Assembly: GCF_001512295.1 (NCBI RefSeq)
Contig: NZ_LNUP01000002.1
Span: 1,600,567-1,664,566, forward strand
Reading direction: 5' to 3'
Origin: Pseudomonas sp. EpS/L25
GTDB taxonomy: Bacteria > Pseudomonadota > Gammaproteobacteria > Pseudomonadales > Pseudomonadaceae
DNA: 64,000 bases
Numbering within the stretch: position 1 is the stretch's first letter; each line of letters starts with the position of its first letter. A model generated the notes under the pieces. It was not told where the DNA came from. It was given only the letters and a program-made list of their open reading frames with translations, and did not search any database. Positions 35,826-44,572 of this stretch are shown here, piece by piece. The translations under genes and the position numbers were made by a program.

Positions 35826-36761
35826 TTATTTATTAATTTTCGTTTTGCTCCAAGCCTCAAGCAGCGACTTCGATTGCGCAACAGTGGCAGCAACCAATTC
35901 AATGCCTGTCGTGTCCGTGGTAGCGGTTGCCGCTAGGTTGGCACCGCATACTGAGTGAAAACTTATGGTGCCCTTCTTCGGTAGCGGAATGGTTTGAACG
36001 TAATTAGGGTCTGCAACTTTTGTAGTGAACGATTTCCCTCTAAACTTCCCGCTTCGAATTTCTACATTGATGGTCCGGCAGGCAGAAGTGAGCAATACGT
36101 GGCGCATCTGGTTGAGCTCTCCTTGCGATTCTTTGTCTCTGAAGAGCGCTGCCCCTGGCGGGGCGTCTTCAAGAAAATTGACAACTAGAGTTATGGAGGA
36201 TTTTCCAGATTTGAGCACAAACTCCTGGTTGATCTTTACCCTAGGAAAATCATACGGATCGAAGGCTACTGGATAGGGTTCCTGTGGCGGTGTAGCTACC
36301 GGATCAGCCGAGATGGCTCCAAGCACGTTGCCCTCAAGAGTGGCACCCCAGAAGGGGCTTTTCACAATGCTTAGCCCATCCACCGCGGCGGCCCCAATTG
36401 CTGAGATGACAATTTTTCGATTATCCACCACCTCAGTCCCTACGCTTGCAAGAAGCTCAGTATTGGAAATTTTAGTCCATTGCAGTGTGGTTTTGAGCCC
36501 CCAGGGATCATCGGCTGCGACTGCGAGAAACGTCTTCGATTCTGCAGGAACGGCGGTCAGCTCTATTCCCGACTCACCTGAGCTTATGCGCTCCCCGTTT
36601 TTGTCTTTCGGATAATCAATTACGATGATTGACTTGGGCAAGGCGTAGCGCATCCGTCCTTCTGGATCCCACCCATCTAGCTTCTTATACTCAACTGTCG
36701 GTAATGAGCCGCAACCGGCCAGTGCTCCTGCTGCTATGAAAGCCCACTTACACGTTTTCAT
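35826..36761 (-). CDS. Hypothetical lipoprotein
   Basis: 311 aa from ATG 36761, supported by GGAGGG seven bases upstream. The start MKTCKWAFIAAGALAGCGS has a lipobox (LAGC, Cys17), so it should be lipid-anchored; Gly-Ser after Cys suggests the outer membrane. The mature part has no motif I recognise; it looks like a beta-rich protein with a VEYKKLDGWDPEG start. Base composition is much lower in GC than the flanking operons, and the gene stands alone, which suggests transfer. The frame is open to 36830, but the extra residues block the lipobox. Confidence 0.75.
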   Translation of the reverse strand: MKTCKWAFIAAGALAGCGSLPTVEYKKLDGWDPEGRMRYALPKSIIVIDYPKDKNGERISSGESGIELTAVPAESKTFLAVAADDPWGLKTTLQWTKISNTELLASVGTEVVDNRKIVISAIGAAAVDGLSIVKSPFWGATLEGNVLGAISADPVATPPQEPYPVAFDPYDFPRVKINQEFVLKSGKSSITLVVNFLEDAPPGAALFRDKESQGELNQMRHVLLTSACRTINVEIRSGKFRGKSFTTKVADPNYVQTIPLPKKGTISFHSVCGANLAATATTDTTGIELVAATVAQSKSLLEAWSKTKINK

Positions 36762-37082
36762 CTCAATGCCCTCCGTTGCACGGCCCCAAACGGCCGACTC
36801 AAGCAATAGATTGCTCTGACATTTTTTCATGTCAAGTGTCGAAAGCAGTAACGACCGCTCTTGCCGTTTTTAGATAACATTGCGCGAGTAAGCTGGAGGT
36901 TTGGGTTGGCTCCCTTATATAAGGATTTAGTTCTTTTTTCCTAAGCATCTGGCCTTCAATAGGCAAAAAATTCAGTCCGCATAGCACATGGATTGAATAA
37001 GGAATCAGTCCATTAAGAAAAGAGCATTTGACTCGCGAGCCCTTGGAGCAAAATCCCTCCTACGGTGCCCTGCCGCCCCGTA
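36762..37082. other. AT-rich intergenic
   Basis: 321 bp between the lipoprotein start and the end of acdR. It holds the lipoprotein ribosome site and presumably its promoter. Nothing else is recognisable. Confidence 0.45.
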
Positions 37083-37553
37083 CTAGATGGGCAACAACCC
37101 ATCTGTCTTGATCTCGTTCAGCACGAAAAAGGTGCGCACCTGGCGGACCCCGGGCAGGGCGATCAGCCGCTCGCTGTGCAGGCGATTGAAGGCCGCGATG
37201 TCCTTGACCCTGAGCTTGATGAAGTAGTCGACGTCACCGGCCACCAGGTAGCACTCGAGCACCGGGGGCAGGGCCCGGGCCGCCGCCTCGAAGGCCTGGA
37301 AGGATTCCGGAGTGGATCTGTCCAGCACCACACCCACCAGTACCGCGGTCTCCCGCTGCACGGCCTTGGGGTCCACCTGGGCCCTGACGCCAGTGATGAC
37401 GCCGCTGTCGAACAGCTTGCGGGTGTGGTTCCAGCAGGCGCTCGGGCTCAGGGACACCTGGCGCGCCAGCTCGGCATTGCTCAGGCGTCCATCCTGCTGC
37501 AGCGCCCTCAGGATCTTGCGTTCGACGGGGGTGAGCTCCGGGGTTTCGCTCAT
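37083..37553 (-). CDS. acdR: Lrp/AsnC-family regulator, probable AcdR
   Basis: 156 aa from ATG 37553. The N-terminal helix-turn-helix is at residues 10-55 (VERKILRALQQDGRLSNAEL, then VSLSPSACWNHTRKL) and the RAM/AsnC effector domain is at 70-150. It diverges from the ACC deaminase gene with 159 bp between them. This is the standard acdR-acdS arrangement, where AcdR activates acdS when ACC is present. A 40-bp near-palindrome lies between them. Confidence 0.85.
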   Translation of the reverse strand: MSETPELTPVERKILRALQQDGRLSNAELARQVSLSPSACWNHTRKLFDSGVITGVRAQVDPKAVQRETAVLVGVVLDRSTPESFQAFEAAARALPPVLECYLVAGDVDYFIKLRVKDIAAFNRLHSERLIALPGVRQVRTFFVLNEIKTDGLLPI

Positions 37554-37580
37554 CGAAAGATTCTCCTCAAGTGGCGGGTA

Positions 37581-37620
37581 TTTTCTGAATGTCCTGGTGA
37601 CCAGGTCATTATTCTGAAAA
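37581..37620. promoter_or_regulatory. Palindromic site in the acdR-acdS intergenic region
   Basis: CCTGGtgaCCAGG (37593-37605) sits inside a wider inverted repeat with arms TTTTCTGAAT and ATTCTGAAAA. Lrp-family regulators bind such extended AT-armed palindromes, so this is a candidate AcdR site. Confidence 0.5.
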
Positions 37621-37712
37621 GCAAAGCAGGTTTCGTACCGCCTATTCGAAAGCACCTTTTCCATGACTTTGCCTAGCATGGACGGCGTTCTTTCATCACT
37701 GGAGTCGCCGCC

Positions 37713-38726
37713 ATGTCCCTGGATCTCGAAAAGCGCTTTCCCCGCGTCAAGCTCGGTTATTTCCCGTCCCCCCTGCACAGGCTCGAGCGTATGTCGAAGG
37801 ATCTCGGCATCGAACTCTGGGCCAAGCGCGATGATGTCTCGTCCGGTCTCGCCTATGGTGGCAACAAGGTGCGCAAGCTGGAGTGGCTGGCCGCCGATGC
37901 CCTGGCGCAGGGCTGCGACACCCTGGTCTCCATCGGTAACATCCAGTCCAACCACACGCGCCAGGTCGCGGCGGTCGCTGCGGTACTGGGCCTCAAGTGC
38001 CGGCTGGTCCAGGAGGAATGGACCAAGTGGGAAGACCCGGTGTACGACAAGGTCGGCAACATCCTGCTGTCCCGCCTGATGGGCGCCCAGACGTTGCTCG
38101 AAGGTGAAGGCTATTCCACCGCGGTGAAGGCCACCTGGGAGCGGGCCCTGGACGAGGTGCGCCGCGAGGGCGGCAAGCCCTACGCCATTCCGGCCGGGGC
38201 TTCGGACCATCCGCTGGGTGGCCTGGGCTATGCTCATTTCGCCGATGAGCTGGCGGCCCAGGAACGCGACCAGGGCATCTTCTTCGACACCGTGGTCACC
38301 GCCACCTGCACCGGCTCCACCCAGGGCGGCATGGTGGTGGGCTTCCGCGCCCAGGACCGCGAGCGCCGGCTGATCGGCATGGACACCGCCGCCAATGCCG
38401 AGATGACCCGCGCCGCCGTCACCAAGATCGCCCGCAACACCGCCGAGATGATCGGCCTGAAGCGGGAAATTCGTGACGAGGATGTCATCATCGAGCCGCG
38501 CTTCTGCGGTCCGGACTACGGCTTGCCGGACGGCCCCACCGTCGAGGCCATCCGCTACACGGCGCAGATGGAAGGCATGCTCACCGATCCGGTCTACGAG
38601 GGAAAATCCATGGCCGGCCTGATCGCCATGGCCCGCAGCGGCGAGATCGCCAAGGGCAGCCGCGTGCTCTACGTCCACCTCGGCGGTGCACCAGCGCTCA
38701 ACGCCTACCACAACGCCTTCGCCTGA
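37713..38726 (+). CDS. acdS: 1-aminocyclopropane-1-carboxylate deaminase
   Basis: 337 aa, tryptophan-synthase-beta fold PLP enzyme. The PLP lysine is K52 in YGGNKVRKLE. The close homologue D-cysteine desulfhydrase is separated by two positions: ACC deaminase of strain UW4 has Glu295 and Leu322. Here the aligned residues are E296 (DPVYEGKSM) and L323 (YVHLGGAPALN), as in true ACC deaminases. It degrades the ethylene precursor ACC to 2-oxobutyrate and ammonia, a plant-association trait. The divergent Lrp gene strengthens the call. No enzyme data are available here. Confidence 0.88.
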   Translation: MSLDLEKRFPRVKLGYFPSPLHRLERMSKDLGIELWAKRDDVSSGLAYGGNKVRKLEWLAADALAQGCDTLVSIGNIQSNHTRQVAAVAAVLGLKCRLVQEEWTKWEDPVYDKVGNILLSRLMGAQTLLEGEGYSTAVKATWERALDEVRREGGKPYAIPAGASDHPLGGLGYAHFADELAAQERDQGIFFDTVVTATCTGSTQGGMVVGFRAQDRERRLIGMDTAANAEMTRAAVTKIARNTAEMIGLKREIRDEDVIIEPRFCGPDYGLPDGPTVEAIRYTAQMEGMLTDPVYEGKSMAGLIAMARSGEIAKGSRVLYVHLGGAPALNAYHNAFA

Positions 38727-38760
38727 GCCCGGGTCACGTCCGGTCACGAGGAGGTCCAGC

Positions 38761-39165
38761 ATGTCGATTCAACCCTGGGCAGCGATAGACGACCTCCGAC
38801 CGGCCGTGGCGCTGGTCATCCTGCACGGCGGCCTCGACGCTGCCGTCACGGCTGACCTGCGCGCCGGCCTGCCCAGCTGCAGCGAACTCCCGGTGCTGCC
38901 GCTGGAGGACGTCGCCGCCCTGCACGAGGACTGGACCACGCGCGGGCCGCACAGCCGGGCCGCGAGCCTGCTGGGCCGGCTGGGTAGTGACTGCCTGCTG
39001 CTGGTGGTCGAGCCGGATGGCACCCACGAGCTGGAATGGCTCGGCTCGGTCGCCGGTCAGCGGCTGCTGCATTTCGCCGCGGGCGCGGGCACGCCGCCGA
39101 GCGAGCTGATCGCTCGTCTGCAAGCGCTGAGACGCGAGCGCCTGCTGGCCGTGCTGCCGCTGTAG
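38761..39165 (+). CDS. Hypothetical protein
   Basis: 134 aa from ATG 38761, preceded by GAGGAGGTCC, a strong ribosome site. It starts 34 bp after acdS and is probably co-transcribed. It has normal high-GC codon use, no signal peptide and no membrane segment. The sequence alternates acidic and hydrophobic stretches (LLLVVEPDGTHELEW), but I recognise no family. Confidence 0.7.
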   Translation: MSIQPWAAIDDLRPAVALVILHGGLDAAVTADLRAGLPSCSELPVLPLEDVAALHEDWTTRGPHSRAASLLGRLGSDCLLLVVEPDGTHELEWLGSVAGQRLLHFAAGAGTPPSELIARLQALRRERLLAVLPL

Positions 39166-39249
39166 CGGTTGTGACCGCTGCTACGAATGGAGGTAAGGAC
39201 CGCATGCGAGCCTGTCGGGACCAATGGAGATGAAGTCCTGCTCGGATAG

Positions 39250-39283
39250 CCCCCTCTCCCTCGGGAGAGGGTTGGGGTGAGGG
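39250..39283. repeat. REP-like hairpin
   Basis: CCCTCTCCC-tc-GGGAGAGGG followed by TTGGGGTGAGGG, a widespread pseudomonad/xanthomonad intergenic palindrome. It lies downstream of the hypothetical gene ending at 39165. Confidence 0.65.
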
Positions 39284-39371
39284 CGCTCCTTGCAACGACG
39301 TTCCCGGTGGAAAAGGCTGCGCCGTTTTCCACGCTACGGCTGACGCGACTGTCCTATCGCGGCCATGGGCC

Positions 39372-39403
39372 GCTCCTACAAAAGCATCACCTCCTGTAGG
39401 AGC
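39372..39403. repeat. Pseudomonad REP hairpin
   Basis: Stem GCTCCTACA with TGTAGGAGC and a 14-base loop. This is the conserved end of the GTAGGAGC-type REP family. It marks the left border of a region of mobile-element debris. Confidence 0.65.
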
Positions 39404-39413
39404 AACTGTCTTC

Positions 39414-39521
39414 TCAAGCGGGCTCAGATCGCCAAGGAGTACCGTCCCTGAGCATGGCATTGAGCCGAATCAGCAAGACGCGTAGGCAGGCGATCAGGGC
39501 TACCTTGGCGGGTTTTCCACG
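39414..39521 (-). pseudogene. IS110-family transposase, C-terminal remnant
   Basis: Minus-strand translation gives GKPAKVALIACLRVLLIRLN then AMLRDGTPWR and stop at 39414-39416. This matches the conserved C-terminal block of IS110-type transposases (GKPxKVALxAC...LNAMxRDGTPW). Only about 35 codons remain. The fragment abuts the IS5 remnant within 2 bp, so one insertion or deletion joined them. Confidence 0.75.
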
Positions 39522-39522
39522 C

Positions 39523-39655
39523 GATGTTCGGCTGGCTGAAGGAGAGTCGCAGGATCGGCACTCGCTACGACAAGCTGGCAAAAAGTTTCGCGGCGATGGT
39601 CACGCTCGCTTGCACGCTGCGCTGTCTGCGCCAGTATTTTTCGTACAGAGCCTAG
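39523..39655 (+). pseudogene. IS5-family transposase, C-terminal remnant with right terminal repeat
   Basis: Codes from ATG 39524 for MFGWLKESRRIGTRYDKLAK and on to LRQYFSYRA, stop TAG 39653-39655. This is the C-terminal helix region of an IS5-type DDE transposase. The 129 bp 39523-39651 are identical to the reverse complement of 63872-64000. The element end is at 39651; the stop codon comes from the adjoining CTAG target. The 5' part of the element is missing. Confidence 0.85.
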
Positions 39656-39845
39656 TGTGGTGTTTCAGAAGTTCGGGCAAGAATTGACGAGTGATTCTTG
39701 GGCGGTTCGGGGTTCCGACTGGACCAGGCGCCGCGACGAGTCCTGGCAGGGCTACGGCGAGGAGTGGCAACACCGCCCAGACGGTCCGCCGCTGCGGCCG
39801 AAAAAGCGCCGCCAAAATGGTGTAGGCAACGTCTGAAACACCACA
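39656..39845 (+). repeat. MITE family C, copy C1
   Basis: 190 bp with termini TGTGGTGTTTCAGAAGTT and the complement of TGTGGTGTTTCAGACGTT (17 of 18 match), flanked by CTAG on both sides (39652-39655, 39846-39849). It is non-coding. It shares its left CTAG with the IS5 remnant. Copy C2 is at 12685-12873 in the opposite orientation. Confidence 0.88.
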
Positions 39846-39849
39846 CTAG

Positions 39850-40332
39850 AAAGCCAGTGAATAACAATCTGTTTCCATCGAAACCAATTGCCCTGTTTCA
39901 AAGACCGGCAGCGGAGCTTCGCTCGCAATCAAGAAAGCCGCGTTTTTCCCTGCATAGGCCATGGAGGCACGGTGTTGACCGGGGTTGCACATTAGCAACC
40001 TTGATTCGCCTGACCGCTTCCGCTGCATCCATTACTCAGCCTCAAAATCCGCGCTGTCAAGACGCTTTCGGTAGGCGACCTCGAATCTCCGTAACCCCTT
40101 CATAACTTGACATCCCATGACATCCATCAAGATTCGACGGCGAAATTGGCACCTTGGCAGGAAAAAATGGAACTCTTGAAAGTCCTTCCATAGGCCCATC
40201 CATCGGACGTATAAGTTAGTCCGTATTTCATGACGCCAGTCGCTTCACAACGGGATACGGCTTTTGCCCTAGGAGCCCTGGGCTCCGGCTGGCACAGTGC
40301 CCTGTCGTCTATTGGCCTCTTGGGCAGGGAAG
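39850..40332. other. Intergenic, no supported gene
   Basis: 483 bp right of MITE C1. A 60-codon minus-strand frame (40028 to 39846) ends exactly on the CTAG duplication and could be a gene tail cut by the insertion, but it resembles nothing I know and lacks a ribosome site. Composition is lower in GC than the operons. Confidence 0.4.
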
Positions 40333-40587
40333 TCAGCCATATACCATCCAGTGGCGTGAGAGATCCGAATATAAATCTTTGATGATGCGAGCCAGGGCGA
40401 CTTTGCAGTTGAGCTCGCCAAGCGGAATAGAGCGACTGATGTATGCTCCATTTGCCCCATTCACCAAGATAAAGCTCAGCGAATTAAAGGAACGGCGTGG
40501 TACGGCAAGGCAAGAATAGGCGGGAAATGCGGTTATCAGAATATCAATAGCTTCTTCCATTTGTTGGTATATGTCCTTTCTTTCCAA
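40333..40587 (-). CDS. Small hypothetical protein, related to the product of 44336-44572
   Basis: 84 aa if begun at TTG 40587; an ATG at 40560 would give 75 aa. An AAAGGA lies between the two starts, so the start is uncertain. It has a CLAVPRRSFNSLSFILVN segment and ends ARIIKDLYSDLSRHW. The pattern Tyr, acidic helix, CL-VPR, hydrophobic strand, Ser/Cys-rich turn is shared with the 78-aa protein at 44336. AT-rich, no known family. Confidence 0.5.
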   Translation of the reverse strand: MERKDIYQQMEEAIDILITAFPAYSCLAVPRRSFNSLSFILVNGANGAYISRSIPLGELNCKVALARIIKDLYSDLSRHWMVYG

Positions 40588-40728
40588 TCAAGCTTACGCG
40601 GGATTTGAGATTTCAGGCGGCAAACTTAACCCATAGAAAGGTATTCCTCTAGGCAACTCTCCTTGATTGAAAGTGGCGACGACTCGGAGCAGGCAAACAT
40701 ACAGTTCGACTATATCCAGGCTCCGAGA

Positions 40729-42087
40729 TCATGGCTTGCGCCAGCTCGCGGCTAACGGTTGAACGGCTTCCGACTCATCCATTTTACTGGCGAACCTGCT
40801 CACGGCTCGTAAAGCATCGCTGGCCCCGTCGCGAATCTGCACGATCACCGCACCGGCCTGATCCGCCAGCTCCACGCCTTTTAGCGCACGGCCCCGGGTA
40901 TTCTCCATGCTGATGATAGCGAGCCGGGTTTCGTTGAGGATCTTGCCAATCATCTCGGCAATTTCTGCCGTGGCCGAGCTGGTACGAGCCGCCAACTGGC
41001 GAACTTCGTCGGCGACAACGGCAAAACCGCGGCCTTGTTCACCAGCTCTGGCTGCCTCGATGGCCGCGTTGAGCGCCAGCAAATTAGTCTGATCGGCGAT
41101 TCCGCGGATGGTCTTAACGATGATGGTGATCTGCTCTGAGCGTTGTCCGAGCCGAGCGATTTCCTGGGCGGAAACGCTGACACTCTCCGCAATGTCGCGC
41201 ATTTCAGTCGCGGCCGCTTGAATGATCTGAGTGCCGTGCTCGGCCACCTTTTCAGTTTCCGCAGAAATGTGGTACGCCCGTGAAGCACTACGCCCATCGC
41301 TATCGTGCTTTTCAACTTGCTCACTGACATCACTGGCATACTTGACTACTTTGTACGGACGACCAGTCACATCGTTGACAGGGTTGTAGCTCGCTTCCAG
41401 CCAAACCACCTGGCCATTTTTTCCAACACGCTTGAACTGGCCCTGGAAGAATTCGCCCGAGTTGAGTCGCTGCCAGAAATGATCGTATTCATCGCTGTCG
41501 ATCCAGCCAGGTTCGCAGAAAAGTCGATGGTGCTGGCCTTGGATCTCGCCAAGGCTATATTTCATTGTTTTCAGAAAGTTATTGTTCGCGGTCAGAATGT
41601 GCCCTTCCAAATCGAATTCGATACGTGCAAGAGCATGATCCAACGCCTGGAGTTTGCTTTGGGCTTCGCGGTCGCGCTCGACTTGTCGGGTAATATCAAG
41701 TGCGTATGCCACCACCTTGACGATCTCGCCGCCAGTATTGCAAACCGGATTATAGCTCGCCTCCAGCCAAAGGCTTCGGCCCTGGGCATCGAGTCGCTGA
41801 AAAGTGCCGGACACGAACTCACCGCGTCCCAAGCGCGCCCAGAATTCCCCATAGTCGCGATCTTGAGCCACTACGCCTGGGCATAGACACCGCTCGTGCT
41901 CGCCAACCAGGGTCTCGGCACGGTAACCCGTCAGCTTGAGAAAATTCTCATTGACGCGGAGTATCGTGCCAGCGATATCAAATTCAATGACTGCCATTGA
42001 GCGCTCGAGAGTTTGGATCAGACTTCGGTTAGCGCTCGCCTCGGCTTCGAGCCGAGCGATCGTTTTCTTATAATGCGCATTGAACAT
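40729..42087 (-). CDS. Cytosolic PAS-PAS methyl-accepting transducer, BdlA-like
   Basis: 452 aa from ATG 42087, which has GAGAGG six bases before it (an ATG at 42093 is also in frame). Two PAS domains at about 25-130 and 145-250 share the repeated block WLEASYNPV; a receptor signalling domain follows, with the conserved hairpin tip [31 protein letters not shown]. There is no membrane segment. This matches BdlA of P. aeruginosa, which senses cues for biofilm dispersion. It may instead be an Aer-like energy sensor. The GC content is lower than the surrounding genome. Confidence 0.87.
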   Translation of the reverse strand: MFNAHYKKTIARLEAEASANRSLIQTLERSMAVIEFDIAGTILRVNENFLKLTGYRAETLVGEHERCLCPGVVAQDRDYGEFWARLGRGEFVSGTFQRLDAQGRSLWLEASYNPVCNTGGEIVKVVAYALDITRQVERDREAQSKLQALDHALARIEFDLEGHILTANNNFLKTMKYSLGEIQGQHHRLFCEPGWIDSDEYDHFWQRLNSGEFFQGQFKRVGKNGQVVWLEASYNPVNDVTGRPYKVVKYASDVSEQVEKHDSDGRSASRAYHISAETEKVAEHGTQIIQAAATEMRDIAESVSVSAQEIARLGQRSEQITIIVKTIRGIADQTNLLALNAAIEAARAGEQGRGFAVVADEVRQLAARTSSATAEIAEMIGKILNETRLAIISMENTRGRALKGVELADQAGAVIVQIRDGASDALRAVSRFASKMDESEAVQPLAASWRKP

Positions 42088-42312
42088 GGCCATCCTCTCG
42101 TAACGTAATCAGGCACGCTGTGGCAGTTAAAGTTTGAACCGTATTGAAATCGTCACGCGCCAATCTCAGGCCATGGCAGGCCCCTAGCACGAATGCCTTG
42201 CCCGTGGAAATGACTCGCCTGCCGACTGATTGAGAACTTTAGCTGAGACAAGCGCTCCCTGCGCGCTAAGGCGCCAGAGGCTGAATCAGCCTACTACTGG
42301 CCCAGGGACTAC

Positions 42313-42534
42313 CTAGTAGCGATGGCCTTTATAGCAAGACAGGGGAAGATATACCGTTGCGGTTTCCGCCACGAGTTCTGCACTCTTATCAAGCAAGAGC
42401 TGGATTGCAAGAATAAGCTCACAAAAGCTTTCATCGGTACAATTTATTTGCTGCAGTTTATCTTGCTGATTCAGCAACCCCCTATGCAGATCAAGCAGGG
42501 CGTTCCTCACCGACTCTTCATCATTATTCATCAT
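42313..42534 (-). CDS. Small hypothetical protein
   Basis: 73 aa, MMNNDEESVRNALLDLHRG then a helical region LILAIQLLLDKSAELVAE. AAGAAG lies before the start. It is upstream of the transducer gene on the same strand, with 220 bp between. Acidic, helical, no cysteine pattern or signal. No family recognised. Confidence 0.45.
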   Translation of the reverse strand: MMNNDEESVRNALLDLHRGLLNQQDKLQQINCTDESFCELILAIQLLLDKSAELVAETATVYLPLSCYKGHRY

Positions 42535-43090
42535 CTTCTTTTTACTGCCATGTTCGCACGTAGCCGCTGAAGAACAGACTATCTGTCATAGAACCCATTC
42601 TTTGACATCGGGACAATATTATTCACGGCCTGATAACGACAACGATAAAATATAACGGCGAAACCTCGGCGAGGACCAAGCATCACGGACCACTGATCAA
42701 ATGGCAGGAATGAACTTAGCCACCCGTCTAGATTTCCAGCTCTCCTCATCGCAAGCCTTTCAAGCTGCCAGACCTCTTAAACACGAAGAGCTGCAAGGTA
42801 GCTACCAAGCGTCAAGAAAAATTAGCACCTGACGCCTGGCCTGTCATCCGACAAGTGGTCCCTTGATAACGAGCGTTGCGCTTTTTTTCCAAAGGTTTCG
42901 TTTTTTTTGAAGATAATTAGCAGCCTATCATTTTTTACCCGCTTTCCGGCCTGAGCCATCATGAACTGCCTGCACCTCTTTTGATAACCCACGTCAGGAC
43001 AATAAAATCCCTTACCAAAAAAGAAAGGAAGAACAACGCCTTTATCAAGGCATCACTACCATCCTTTTAAGCTGAGAGTACCCTGCCTGT
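42535..43090. other. AT-rich intergenic
   Basis: 556 bp with runs of T (GCTTTTTTTCC near 42880, GTTTTTTTTG near 42900). No frame with a ribosome site and no clear hairpin. It separates two genes on the same strand. Confidence 0.4.
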
Positions 43091-44053
43091 TCAATACTTG
43101 CGTCGTCTAAGAAGGGTTTCCTGTGGCGATTCACCAAATCTATTCCCGTAGTAACGCATGAATAAATAGCGATTGGTAAATCCCCAGCGCAAGGCTATCT
43201 CTGTGACTGAATCCGATTCGTCGGATCCAAGCAGGGCATCATGGCAGCGTTGGAGTCGGATATCTCGAAGTACCGCAAGTGGAGTCATGCCACGGTAGGC
43301 CTTGAACAAAAGCTGAAGGTTCCGGCCACTGGTACCGGCAGCCAAAGCGATTTCAGTCAGCCCAATGGGCGTATCGGCTTCCGACACCATAAAATCCAAC
43401 GCGCGGCGCATCGCCCCGGGAAGCACTTCCAATCTTTTTTTACGTAACCTTTCGGTATAATTATGAGGAACTCGTTCGAGAACGATGCTAAGCAGAGCCT
43501 GGCGCAAATGGGCTATGGCGATCGGAGAAGTGAATTCGGATTGACCGATATTGGCCCGCAAGGCTTGGGCCACGCTTGCGATTCCATACCACGCATCGGA
43601 ACCCACGATGATCATCGGTGAAAAATCCAGGCGTTGTTGGCAAGGAAAACCCTGTAACACGCCCATTTCGCCATGCAAAAGGTCCCCCGGAACCATTATG
43701 GTCTCGGTCATCGTATCCGGTTGAAAGTGGCCGGTAATCAAGCGACTGCTATCAACTACGCATAGCTGCCTTGCGCATCGCACCGCATCGGCGTCCTGCA
43801 TCCGCCATTCCGACATTCCTTCGGTGGTGAAAGACAGAAAGTAAACATTGGTCTCCTGCTGTTTCCGAAAACCCCAACCACTTGGACTCTGGGTCGAGCA
43901 CAAGAACAGGTCATTGATAAGATAGATGGTCTTCCGATACTCGATCGACCTTGCCTTTGGCAAGATGATGTCCGGAGCGAGTCCGCATCTAGTGTAGTGC
44001 GCCTGGAGTTCCTCTTCGTTTTTAATCGTTACCGTAGAAATCCTCGAATCCAT
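43091..44053 (-). CDS. AraC-family regulator
   Basis: 320 aa from ATG 44053. The C-terminal 100 residues hold the two helix-turn-helix motifs (PIGLTEIALAAGTSGRNLQLLFKAY and SVTEIALRWGFTNRYLFMRYYGNRFGESP, given here as landmarks at about 225-250 and 280-308). The N-terminal half is an AraC ligand-binding-like domain, as in the AraC regulators of aromatic degradation. The frame is open to a TTG at 44134. Composition is low in GC. Target unknown; the divergent 78-aa gene at 44336 is the nearest candidate. Confidence 0.82.
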   Translation of the reverse strand: MDSRISTVTIKNEEELQAHYTRCGLAPDIILPKARSIEYRKTIYLINDLFLCSTQSPSGWGFRKQQETNVYFLSFTTEGMSEWRMQDADAVRCARQLCVVDSSRLITGHFQPDTMTETIMVPGDLLHGEMGVLQGFPCQQRLDFSPMIIVGSDAWYGIASVAQALRANIGQSEFTSPIAIAHLRQALLSIVLERVPHNYTERLRKKRLEVLPGAMRRALDFMVSEADTPIGLTEIALAAGTSGRNLQLLFKAYRGMTPLAVLRDIRLQRCHDALLGSDESDSVTEIALRWGFTNRYLFMRYYGNRFGESPQETLLRRRKY

Positions 44054-44236
44054 TTCTAAAGCATCCTCACATCGGATATGAAACAGAGTCAGTTCCTCTT
44101 GCCTCTGGCAAGAACCCTGAGGTGTCCCGCTCAACGGCCGGACCTGTCGCAGTCACTATTCAAAATTCATAAAGCGAAGCCCTTATTCAGCAAAACGAAA
44201 TCATTCGTTTTCTTTTACGCTGACCTAGGAATCTCT

Positions 44237-44264
44237 GCCAGCACCTCTGTCTGAGGGTGCTGGC
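44237..44264. promoter_or_regulatory. Hairpin in the araC-like / 78-aa gene intergenic region
   Basis: GCCAGCACC with GGTGCTGGC, a perfect 9-bp stem with a 10-base loop, 70 bp before the small gene at 44336. No T tract follows. It could be an attenuator or a terminator left from an earlier arrangement. Confidence 0.45.
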
Positions 44265-44335
44265 TGGCCACTTGAAAGCGCTACCCAAACGTTATTGCGT
44301 TTTCTTCTCCACCTGTTTGCCGGAGATCAGTACGA

Positions 44336-44572
44336 ATGAATACCCGAAAGACAGACTACCATCACATCGTTGACGCTCTGATTAAGGAGTTACGCCCCCT
44401 GATGTGCCTGGTTGTGCCGCGCCTAACCGAAGAGGTGCTTCTGATAACGGTCTCAAATCGATTGAGCGATCAGTACTTCTCTTGCCCCAAGGAAATAAGC
44501 ACTTTGGCCTGCCCTGTTCAGCGTGCCATTTACACCGCAGAAATACGAGCGTTCTTCAACATCGAACCCTAG
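44336..44572 (+). CDS. Small hypothetical protein, related to the product of 40333-40587
   Basis: 78 aa from ATG 44336, preceded by GCCGGAGATC. It begins MNTRKTDYHHIVDALIKELR and contains MCLVVPRLTEEVLLITVSN and an FSCPKEISTLACPVQ turn. It aligns along its length with the 84-aa protein 4 kb away in the same island. No family recognised. It diverges from the AraC gene. Confidence 0.55.
   Translation: MNTRKTDYHHIVDALIKELRPLMCLVVPRLTEEVLLITVSNRLSDQYFSCPKEISTLACPVQRAIYTAEIRAFFNIEP

Noticed and set aside
39846..40028. 60-codon minus-strand frame ending on the CTAG next to MITE C1
   Set aside because: The stop is supplied by the insertion site and no family is recognised. It may be a truncated gene tail, but support is too thin.
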